Shown: positions 12,068 through 24,000 of the stretch, in pieces
Position numbering within the stretch: the stretch's first letter is position 1
How the letters are laid out: every line of letters starts with the position of its first letter
Source: Beaufortia kweichowensis
Taxonomy: Eukaryota > Chordata > Actinopteri > Cypriniformes > Gastromyzontidae
DNA length: 64,000 nt
Assembly: GCA_019155185.1 (NCBI GenBank)
Contig: CM032798.1
Span: forward strand, 19,219,621-19,283,620
Reading direction: 5' to 3'
Notes under the pieces: generated by a model
Database searches by the model: none
Seen by the model: only the letters and a program-made list of their open reading frames with translations
What the model was told of the DNA's origin: nothing
Position numbers and translations under genes: made by a program

Positions 12068-15000
12068 TTCTCTGTGTCTCCAAGTCCAGTGGTGAGGGCT
12101 TCTCTCTGACGCAGGAGGAGTGTGTGATTCTCACTGAGCTCCTGCAGCTGGACGCGTGTGGTCTCCAGCTCCTCTGCCAGACGCTGCTCCTGCGTCTCCT
12201 TCTGCTGTATCGTCTCCTCTAGAGCGGCCTTCTCCGCTACATAACCCTCCATCAGACCTGCACGAACACACATGCATATAGTAAACACATGAGAAATTAT
12301 ATTTCTCAAGATAAAATCTCTCGGTTGACACGTCAAGATTTGCTCATGTGCTACACAACTAATAAAAAAAAACAATAGGAGCACATTTTTTTAAAAGCAA
12401 ACACAAAGTCATATTGTCTAACAGCAGTACTTCTATATTCATATTTTGTAGTTGTATTAGAGTAGAACAGACCTTCAGCCTTGTGTAGCTCCAGCTGAAG
12501 TTGACTCTTAAGACTGGCTTCATGATCCAGCTGCTCGAGGAGCTGAGAGTTCTGCAGGAGTAAAGATGTTCTGCCATCACTGCCGTCTCTGAAACGCTCA
12601 TCAAGAGCTGCGTGAAGACCACACATCTGCTCCAACTACACACAAGAGACAGACAGCAGTTCAGCAACTCTGAATGATACCAAAACAAATCTATCAGATC
12701 GAACAAATTCATCTCAAATATACTTGTGTATGAACACCATAAACTGCAGTGTCAAAGGTGAAGTACGTTTCAAATGTGAGAAAATCCAATACACTAGTGC
12801 TAGTGTCAGACCTGCTGTGTGGATTCAGAGATCAGCTCCAGTAGTTTATCTACAGCGGTGCGCAGTCGTGTACACGCTCCCATCATCAGCTCCTCTCGTT
12901 CAGCATCCATCTCTCCTTCTGGCCCAGAGAACACGCTCTCACAGAGCCTTTGAGATAACTCCAGACCTTCATCCACCGCTGAAGACCAAACACTGCAGTC
13001 AGCATCTCCATCCACACCGGCTGCTCCTCCTGATGGACATGCACAGATGATCAAAATAATCCACATGGAGAAAGCAAATGTTAGTTTAGCTTGAGTAATT
13101 TTATAAATGGTTTGAATATTAGAAATAGAAAAGACTTAAGATAAAACGCACCAGTTTCGTGTGGGTTAGCGCTGGTTGTGGCTGTCCTAGTGTTGGGCGT
13201 TTCTTTTCCAGAGCAAACACCTGATACACAAACCCCTAACTTGCGGTTGATGTGCTCCTCTGTTGCAATAGTAACTCGAAGCATCTCGATCAGCATCTTC
13301 TGCAGTTTGTCCCGTGCTGTCTGCACGTCTTCTCTAATGAAAACATAACAGCAGAACTCATGTGTATGTCTACAAGAGTAACAAGGCAGGTGCAGACTCA
13401 TTCCCAAATCAGTGACTGTCAAACATTACAGTTGTTTGTCACCCGTGCGGGTCAGCTGACCTCTGTTGTGTGGCCGTGTTGAGGTCCGCTCGCAGCATGG
13501 ACAGCAGATTATCTCCCTCCTGGTTCTCTCGGTCTCTGCGCTGCAGGAGCGACTCCAGCGTGTCCATCTCTGCCCTCTTACCCTCCAGCTCCACCTGCAG
13601 GCCGCTGACCTCCGCACGCAACTGAAGAAGAGACGCCACAGACAGGAAACCAGTCATCACACACACAGGAACTGCATAAGCGTTTGTTTAAGGGGTGTCA
13701 ACTTCTTGCTAACATTTAAGGAAACCATCATGCACCCACAGTATAAGAGCCGCTTTATTAATGTCCCAGAAAAACATTGTGTGTGTGTGTGTGTTGTACC
13801 TGTGACACCACAGTGTCGAGCTGTTGTAGTTGTGCTGTGAGATGACTCATCTTGTCTCTGTAGGACAGTTCAGTTTCTTCATGCAGCTGTCGTAAGGTTT
13901 TGTCCAGCTCCTCAAGAGCAGCAGCTTTCTCCCCGTCTGCCTCCTCCTAAACGACACAAACACACACCAGAGAACATTTGTGGACAAAATTGTGCAAAAT
14001 TACCTCAAAAACAAAACCATCAAAACTTACACAAAGTACAGAACAACAAAATCATCATTCAAACCCCCAACACACACAAATCATCTCTCACATGTCCCTA
14101 CATTTCTGCCCATCTGTAGGATTAATACTGAAAGGACCTCTCTAATTCTCTAAATGGAAAGTGGCCAACCAACCACTACACAACATCAGAAACATCCCGT
14201 TCTGAGATTTCATTGATGGACGATGAGTTTCTCCTCCACAAGCTCAAGTCTGACAGCATGTGATGTGGTTTACTGTGATTAACAGCAGTCACAGTGTACA
14301 ATACAGGATAGAGATTAGTGTTAGTCTGAGATCAGACCCTCGATCTAGATCAGTCCTTCATCAGTACTGAAACAGGCTTAACTATCACTGATAACAGTGA
14401 CACAAACACACACTTTTAACAGATTAAACAGGGGTGTCAGAAACTCACAGACTATATTTATAAGATGTATAAGGAACAAAAAAAGGAAATGTAAAACTGA
14501 CTGGAATTTTCCATTTTGAGTCACTTACAGCAAGAATATTAACAATGGACAAGTAAAAAGAGAAATACAAATGTCTATAAATAATATTACATAGAATCAC
14601 AAGAAATGTAATTAAATGAATTGCCTACCTTTGGCATAAATGTTCAGATTTCCCTAAATTATGACCAGCTTTTATGCAACAAGTCACAGAGATAGTTCAC
14701 CCAAAAATAAAAAATCATTTTAAACCTGTATGACTATTTTTCCAGAACTGACTTCCATTGTATAAAAACAAAACCACTGAAAAAAAATGATGGCTCTCAC
14801 ATACTCCTCACCTTTATCTGTGTTATTTTCTTCTGTAGCTGTGCTTCAGATTGACACTTCAGAAGCTCCGCCTCCTCCAGCAAACGAAGCCGTTGCCTTG
14901 ACGCCTGTTCATCTAATTCCCTCCGCAGAGCCTCCAGCTCCCGGGCAGACACGTCCCTCAACTCCTGTGGTATGAGAGAGGGTTCATTTATGAAGTAAAC

Positions 15001-18000
15001 CATTTGATCTAGACATGTATCCATCCAAAAAGTGTTTGTAATAACACACACCTGTATCTGTTGCTGATGCTGCACAGTCAGCACATCCATCTGCTGCTTT
15101 TGCTTGAGTTTCTCTACAGTGGCGATATCAGTGATCTCCTGCAGGGCGGCGCTATGCTGATTCTCAAGAGCAACTACCTGACGCTGAAGCGTTTCTAGAG
15201 CCGAGTGATGGTCACCCTCCAGAGCTGTCCCCTGTGACGAGAGAGCCTCAGACATCTCTTCCTGCACAAGCAGATATGAAGATACAAGTTTTAATCATAA
15301 CATGCATTAGTCGGGACAACGTAAGATTTACTTGTTTAAACCCAGAATGCCCACACAAATTAGTTTAACCAAATCTCAGTGCTCACCTGATGAGCTTGAC
15401 GTAGTTCCATCGCCATGGCGGTGAATTTATCCATATGAACCTTTGCTAGTTCACTTCTGAGTTCCTCTCTGACGGTTTGCTCTTCCCTCCTCACCTTTTC
15501 AATCTCTCCAGCGAAGCGTCGTTCAAGCAAGGCCTGAAGCTCACGCAGTTCTCCTTCCTTCTTATCCTGTACTGTCTGGATCTCTTTCAGGTACGTGCTC
15601 TCTAGTGTATCCATGTTTGCCAACAATCGATCCTCGAGCTCCTCCCTCTCCCGTTTGTGTCGTGCCTGAAGCTCCGCCTCCTGCGCCTCGAGCTGTGCCA
15701 GATTGGTCTCCTGAAACACGGCGTCCAGTTTGTCGAGCTCCACCTTGTGTTTCTTCGCAAGCTCCATCTCCAGAGTCTCCAGGACTGTTTTGTGATTGGT
15801 CCTCAGGGATTCCAGTTCCTCCTGGTGGTGTATTTTCAGTTCCTGACACTCCTCTTTAAGACGCTCTAATTGAGCAGCATGTTGGTCTAGAAGAGTCTTC
15901 AGGGCCTGTAACTCCACGGCATGAGTTTCTCTCTGTTCATCCAGCAGAGCGTCTCTCTGACGAGTTAGACTCTCTTCCAGTTGCTTTTGTTCTTCTATGT
16001 GCCTACAGGAAAGACAAGTATTTAAGCACATGCTAATTTCTGTTCATCTTGACATGGCTTTACATCGAGATTGACATCAACTTCAACTTCATTTATTTAT
16101 ATAGCACATTTAAATGCAACGTTGTTGCCCAAAGTGCTTCACAAAAACTAAAACTAAAATACACATAACCTACATACATTACATTTGTAAAAGATTCTTA
16201 AATCAAACTATCCCTACTTCAAAGGCCAGACTAAAAAAACGTGTCTTCAACTGGGACCTAAAAACCTCTATAGACTGAGCCTGCCGAATATACAAGGGAA
16301 GACCGTTCCATAATTGTGGACCTACTATTGAAAAGGCACGGTCACCTTTTGATTTCTTTTTCGACTGAGGGACAGTCAACAGCGACTGATTTCCAGATCT
16401 AAGTGACCTAGCTGGTGTGTAAGACCCTAAGAGATCACTAATATAATAAATAAAACAAAGTACAAGTTTGTAGCATAATAATCGTCACTGACCTGCAGAG
16501 GGCATCCTGTAGCTTACTCTCCATCTGATCCTGCAGTAGAGCATTTAACTCCTTCACCTCCGCTGCCATGGCAGCCTTCGCTGTGCACATCTCTCCATCA
16601 TGCTGCGCTTGAAGTTTCTGTTTCAACGCCATTAGCTGAGGATTTTCCTCACACTCCAGACTCTTCTGCAGCGCTTCCAGCCTCTCCCGTTCCACATCCA
16701 GGAGTTTCTGTACCTCTTCAAGCTTCTGTTCGAGCTCCGTTCTCTCCTCCACAGCGGCTCTCTGAAGTTCTTCTCTCTGTAAAGCCAGACGCTCATCAGT
16801 CTGAGCCTGGAGCTGCTCTCTCACTCGAGCCAGATCTTCAGCGCTCCTCTGGGTGACATCCTCAGTCACAAGACTCCTCTCTGCATTCTGCACATCCTTG
16901 AGGTCTTTCTGATGCTTTACACAGAAAAAAACAGGATTAAACCAACAAAACAGTCTACTGAGAATGTCACGGTATTGCCACAGGGTCTCACAATCTCATG
17001 TTTATGCCTTATGACTGCTCTTAGTATAAAAGGTCATTGGTTGGAGACTGTAGGGAGGTAATGAATATAAATGTGTACACTCACTGTCTCCTCCATCTGT
17101 CTGAGACGCTCGATGTGCTCTTCAGACGCTCTCTCCAGATCCTCCGAGTGTTTTACAGAGAGTTGGGACAGCTGGTTCTCAAGCTCGGTCAGTGTGATCT
17201 GGTGCTGGCGAGTCCTCTCCATCACCTCAGCCTCCACCTGTCTCGCTACATCCTGTGCCGACTGAAGCCGTAACTTTGTTATTTCTGACATGAGAGAGGA
17301 AGACAGAAAAATTTGTGGTGTTTTTCACTTGGTTTCTTGTTCATAGTATGCTTACATGTGGTCTTCCCCAAAACGAGTCTCTTGTTTCCTGATATGGTTT
17401 GTTTACAGCCAATTTTAATTTACATGACCATTGAATTGCACAAAAAAGCAGCACAATTAGACATTGGCCTGTAAGCGAAGCTTTACCTTTGATGTGATTG
17501 TCTGATAGTTTGGCCCGGAGCTGCTCCAGTTCATGAGCGTGTTTGGTGTTCAGCTGGTCGATGTCTTTATAGTATCGGTCTGTGAGTTCAGTTCGAGCCT
17601 GCAGTAAATCTTCTTTATAAGCCAAAGTCATGCTGGACTTCAGCTGCTGTAGTTCCTGCTGGTGTCTGTTCTCTAACTGCAGACGCAGACTATCCAGATC
17701 CTCCTGTACACAAACACACACATACACTTACTGTACAACAATGATACACACACACAATCTATTACACATAGACAGAGTGAACTGCAAAGAAAAAGTGAAA
17801 AGTAGGCATTAAAACAAAGTAATTTCAGGACAATATCAAGATAACACCACCACATTCTCATGAAAATAAAGTGCAGCAATAAATCATCAAAATTAAGACC
17901 AAAAAGGTTTCTTTAAGAAAAACTTATTTCATGTGGACTTTAAAGAGTTTGTGTTTAAAACTCTCATCTTACTAACACATCCAAAATGTACCTTGTGTTT

Positions 18001-21000
18001 CTCCAGTTGTCGTGTGATTTCGGTCATAGTGTCTTCACTGTTCTCTTCAGAGACAAGACTACAAAACACAACAAGTGTCATTTCTAAAGAATCGGTTATT
18101 GTTTTGCTATAAACGCGTGCGTGCTTCAAATATTTTGATCAGATGTGTCAATCCAAACCTGGCATCCCCAGTTTTGATGACCGACTCCTCCAGGGCTTCT
18201 TCTACAAGACGGAGTTGCAGAAGTGCGATCTCCTCTCGATGACTCTCTTCAGCTGCTCGGAGTCTCTGCTCGAAGTACGTGCGGAGGTTCTCCAGCTCCA
18301 CCTCATTCTGCTCTTTGATTTCCTGCCGCTGTTGAGTGAAATCTTGCTTTAAAAGCTCGATGTCATCGACTCGTGATGAGCGTGCTAGCAACTGCTCCTT
18401 CAGCTCTATACAAACACAGTTACAGGTCAATACAGGAGGAGACCACGGAGACGTGTCATAACATGTATGATCCGGTTTACCTCCGAGCTCTTGTCTGCTG
18501 GTTCTCATGCAGTCCAGCTGAGACCAGAGGTTTGAGATCTCCTGTTCTGAACTGGCCTTCATTTCATCCCTTTCTGACTGAAGACGCTCAACCTTGTGAA
18601 AAGAATTTTCCTCAGTACAAACCCAAAGAAAAACATTTCTATTGTAACCTGCAAAGTACCTCTTGCTTCAGCTCTTTCTCTCTCTGTTCTAGGGTTCGAA
18701 CACGATCCTGTTGCTCTTGCAACGTCACCTTGTGACACGCAACCAGCTCCTCAACAGCACCTGCACAGACCAACATTTATCGGTTTGCCATTATTGCTTT
18801 AATAGTTCCTGAAGCATTGCATTAACAATGCAAAGGTCATGGGTTCAGTCCTCAGTGAACACATACTGATCAAATGCATAAACGCAAACATGAATATTAA
18901 TGTTGGCACTCACGAGCAGCTGCATCTCTATCAGTCAAGGCCTGCTCGAGTTCCTTTTCTAGATTCTTCAAGTCATCTTCTCTGGAACGCTGCAGTTCTT
19001 CTAGTCTTTGCTGCGTTTCAGTTAGTGATGTCCGAGTCTCAATGAGGGTCGTTTGGGTCTCGCTCAGTTTCTCAAGAGCATAGTTTAATTTACCCTGGAG
19101 TTCTGTCCTGATCTTCTCAGCCTCTGTCAACCACTCAGCTTTAAGATTCTTTAGAGAGAAATTAAATAAAACTTGTGAACTCGACCAGATAGAAAGATTT
19201 GTATTCGATAGGCAAGAGTTTTGGGATTCAAGTGAACTTTTACCTCCAGTTTACTGGCTTGTAACTTCTCCATCGAGCTCTTCTGCTCCAGAACTCTCCT
19301 TTCCAACTCCTGAGTCCGATTATCTACACAAAGAGAGCACATACACACACACACCCAGTTAAAAGACATTGTGCATAAACTTCTATAAACTTGAAAATAT
19401 AACAAAAAATTAGTGGGGAGAAACACTGAAATCTGAAAAGGTCCTGTTTTTTCTCACCGATCTCCTGCTGATGCAGTTGCTGGGTTCGTTCCACGTGCTC
19501 TCGGCTCTGTTCCCGGAGTCTCTCCAGCTCAAACTGTTGTCGTGTCTGCAGCATGGCGCTCTCCTGCGCCCATTTCTCACGCAACATGGTCTGCAGCTCG
19601 CTGAGGACCGCCTCCTTTTCTTTCTGCATGGTGTCTTGAATGTGTTCAAGCTGAGCCTCATGCAAGTTAGTTAAACTCAGACGAGAGGCTTCTAGCTCCA
19701 GATTGTGCTGGCTCTGAAAAACCCCACCAACACTTAATGTAATTAAAACACTGAATACACAAACATCAGATGTTGCTTTGTGATCAACAAATATTACAAC
19801 AATATTACGAAGATCCTGTAAATAATGGTTACTACATCTTGAAATGAATGTAGAATGAGTATTTACTTGTGTTTGAAGCAGCTCGGCCTGATGCGCAGCC
19901 TCCAGCTCATCCCGCAGCTCTCTGAAGAGCTCGTCTCTGAGCCTGTCCATTTCCTCACGCCGGCGGTCTGACAGCTCAGATAACTCTCGCTCACGTTCTC
20001 TCTCGTGCACCTGATACAGCAGAGAAACAGACAAGACTCATGCAACTGATGCAAAGAGTTTCAGGTAAACAAGTGATTGTGTAATCAGACAGCTTGTTCA
20101 ACCTGTTTGATCAAGCCGATCTGCTTCTTCTGCTCATCTTCAAGGTGTGAACGCAGCTCAGAAAGTTCTCTAGTGGAATGTGAATTTAACCCTTCAATCT
20201 GGAGGTAAGGGAACATTTTTTTTATTAAAACTTTTATACTAATGTGAACTAGTGAAACATTTAGTATTTTTTAATGATGAATGTTTTATCTAAGAGCTTG
20301 CCAAGGCCAGTTTTTTGTTTGATCTTCTCACCTCTCCGTGGTGTTTCTCTTCCAGGCTTTTCTGCTCTTTCTCATGTTGTTTCTGTCTTTCCTGCAGATT
20401 GTGTTTGACGGTGGTGAGCTCTTCCAGTAAGGCGCGCTCCTTTTCCATGTACTCCTCTTCTGCCTTCTCTCTCGCTTCCTTAACCTCCTTGAGCTCTGCG
20501 TCCTTAACCTCCAGATGGTGCTAAAGAAAAATGTGTTGAATAATGTAGAACAACTAAATGATCAATCAATAATAAGAGTCAATCACATACTGCACAATAG
20601 GAATAAAATTCAAACCTCAAAGTCCTTCAGTTCTGATTCCAGAACCTTCTCCATGCTCTTCACTTCATTCCCCAAAGCTTGAAGACGTCTCTCCATTGCA
20701 GCTTTCTCCTCCTCCACGTTTGAGAGGTTCTCTTTAAGGCACATGAGTTTAGACTCGAGATCTGTCTTGTCTTTCTCCAAGTCCTGCAACTCTTCAACCT
20801 TCTCATCTACTTCGGCTTTGAGCTGCTGAAGTTCCTCGTTGGCTTGATTTAGCTGTAGGGTTCTCTGACCGAGCAAAACTGAAGTAGTCTGATTATTTTC
20901 CTTTAGTTGCTCCAGTTGAGATAGAAACTCATCTCTTTGAGCTTGTAAAGAAGACAGAACTTCAATGTCCACAGAGTCACCAGCTGCTTTCTGCTCATGG

Positions 21001-24000
21001 GCGTCTTTCACTAACTGCTCCTGATGTTTGAGCTGTAAGAGTATCTGAGCTTTCTCCTCCCTCAGCTCCTTCAGCATCTCCCTCATAGATGAAATCTCAT
21101 TACTGGAGTCTGTGATCTCCTCATCGTCCTGTATGTTCTTCAGGTTGCCTTTCTGGCTGATAATCTCCTCACACTGAATCCTTTTTTCCCGTTCCACCTC
21201 CAGCTCCCATTTGGCTTCCTCAAGTTCCTCTGAAGCTTTACTCCAGCGCCCGTGCCTCCTCCAGCTCTTCTGCAGAACATTTAACCTCCTCTTTAAGAAC
21301 CTCAAGCTGTCGTTCCCGGTCTTCTAGTTGTTCTGAGAGATCTCTGCATTGCTGAATCAGGAGCTCTTTAGCCAGGTCAACAGAACCGGCGCTCTCATTC
21401 AGATCTTCTACAGCAGAGCTTGAGTTTTGCCATTGGGCATCAGTGAAGGACATTTCCACGTGTTGGTCTTCTTCAGTGTCAGGGACTACAGACAGTTGTG
21501 GCTCTGACACGCCACCGTTGCATGTGACATCATTAGGAAGATCTGATCTGTGAAATATGACCTCACTGTCGAGCTCAAACTGAGATGTCTCAGAGTTGTC
21601 TACAAGACTTCCTTCAAGTAAAGAGCTTTCCTGAGGCTCATCAGAAGTCAAGTAACGCTCCATAAGCACATCCTGAAAACCACTGACAGAAATGTCAAAA
21701 CTGTAGTTTTTTCTCTCAGCGAGCTCTTTAACAATCATTTCTTCATTGGAGGGCTTTTCAGAGACTTCATTCCAGTTTATTTCCACACCAACATCTTCTG
21801 AAACACTTCCTTCAGGATGTTGTTGTCGTGCCTGATCGAGAAGCTCTTGAATGCATCTGATTTCATCCGAGTGCTCCTCTTGTAGGCGCTTGATGGCGGT
21901 CTCGTGAGCTTCTGTGAGCTGAGCGACATTTAACTCCCTTTCCTCCTCCAGAGCCCGAAGCCTGAGATCATAATTGGAAGCATCAGCTTGGTATTTGGAA
22001 CGTAAATGGCGTTCAGACTTCTCTTCTTCCTGAAGACGATTCTGAAGCTCATTTACAAGGTTGTTCAGTGTGGCCATTTCTTGATTCAGTTCATCTTTCT
22101 CCATTTTATACTGCTGGACCTCACAGGCTTGTGTTTCAGCAATCTTAAGCTGCACCTGAACCTCCGCCAGTTCAGCTTCCATCTCCATCCTCTCATTCTC
22201 CATACGGTGTATTTTCTTCTGAAAAGCATCTGCTTGTTCTTGTGCTCGACGAGTGTTCTCACGCTCGTCCTCCAGCTCGGCTCTTAGCCTTTTCACTAGA
22301 TCATCAGAGTTTGAGTCAAAAGTGTTTTCTGGGAACACACTGCATACATCTAAACCAGTGTGTTGGTCATGGTTCACATCTGATTGGTCAGCGTCTCTGT
22401 GGGTAAAAGCATGCTGAAGCTGAGACAGGGACTGCTCCATGACATGAAGTTTGTGCTGTAGGTCTGTAATCTCAGCTTCCTTTTGGGCCAGCAGACACTG
22501 TTGCTCCTTGGTCATCTAAGAAACAAAGAAACAATGTAACTGAACAACTTATGTATAAATCTGTTCAGCAAAACATTTATATGAATATGAGAAAGACCTG
22601 TTGCGAGACCTCCAGCTGTAGATGCAGATGACTCTGAGCCGCTTGGGTCAGATCCACACATCCTTGACTTTTACTACGCAGGTATTCTTTAGTCTGTATA
22701 GAAAGAAACACATGTCAACATCCTCCATAATGTGCATGAGTAAAATGATCACATTTTGTCAGCCACATCTAGACATAAGGAAAGCCAAGCACATCTATAC
22801 AAAACATTTCTTCAAGAGTCAACGCAAAGTCTTTAGGTTCACACAGAACAGTTTAGTCTGACTATTGACAAACCCAATTCAGACTATAAGGCATATGTTT
22901 ATTTATTTATTTATATTTTATCGCCATATCAGCACCAATGGCTATATTCATGGCAATCAACAGTATTTAAAAAACACACACAAAAAAACCCATATGCTTA
23001 AACACTGACATATATATGATGTTTACCTGTTGTAGTTGTTGTTGTAAGGCTTGGATCTGACCCGTGAGCTGCTGTGCCTCCAGCTGTACCTGATCTCTGC
23101 TCTGCAGCGCCACCTGCAGGTTCTCACTCAGCTGTGATATGATCTCATTCCGCTTTTCCACTGCAGCCTGCAACTGCTGTAGGAAATATTGTCAAATCAG
23201 ATATTCGTGTCCCTTTAGAACTGGGTATCCCCACCAGGTGAATAAAGTAAGTCAGATACTTATAGAAAGATGACGTTATAATCCTCTTGATTTATAAAAT
23301 ATAAAATGAGGATACATCCATGAAATCTGTTCAGCATTTCCTTTTCCAAAGTGCATTTTTGCAAATCAATTACAGTAAAAACTACACTTCAGAAAGCAGA
23401 ATTCTGCCTCAGGTTTGTAGATCTGTGTGCAATCATGCCAACAAATGAATCCATTTAAATGGACAGATGTAACCCAGTTCAAAGAGACCGTTTCTTCATT
23501 CTATTTAAGGATAATGGCTGTTACATGTCATAATCTATCCTGGAATGAAGCATCTCAGTATCTCTGAGAAACAAGATGAGATTTAGTTATGGTCACACAA
23601 CTGGGATTATATGGACACAAGTGGAAAGGTAATACAGCATAGACAAGTGTATTAAAAAGGCTTTATGTGGGGGGGCAAAGCTACACTGCTTTTGTATTTT
23701 CTGGTGCATGATCTGGTTCAGCTTGAAAACTTATGGATGGTCAAAAATGTACAAAATATGCATTAATTCAAAAGAACACAAAGTAATGGTCCTATTGCTT
23801 CATCTGAAAATCTAGAACAGTCTTTCGTGTTTATTAGGGAATAAAGGTTTACCTTCAGTTGTTCTTTGCCACCGTGTGCAACTACAATCATTTCAGCGAG
23901 TTCACCGTCTGTCTGATCAGGCAGTTCTGACCCAGACAATGAGCCGTGTTCATGGGTTTCACTGATCTCTCTGCTGAACTGATGGATGTCTGGACCTTCT

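Larger units (their letters stand above)
9522..13946 (-). other. pcnt: pcnt exons 23-35, including a 21-bp micro-exon
   Basis: Exons in gene order: 13800-13946, 13461-13621, 13152-13333, 12812-13029, 12473-12635, 12066-12257, 11336-11568, 11134-11253, 10890-10910, 10305-10541, 10056-10223, 9756-9908, 9522-9677. The stretch DEGLELSQRLCESVFSGPEG (exon 26) is a conserved, less helical landmark shared by PCNT and AKAP9. ERNEEIEKLASRIRELEQAL in exon 32 is another. The micro-exon at 10890-10910 encodes IEDLVLQ and is in frame. A (TC)n microsatellite begins immediately downstream of the exon 28 donor. Confidence 0.83.

Noticed and set aside
21229..21240. A GTAAAGCTTCAG micro-intron explaining the pcnt frame break
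   Set aside because: It starts with GT and ends with AG, but it is 12 nt, a multiple of three, so removal would not change frame; it is also far too short for spliceosomal removal.
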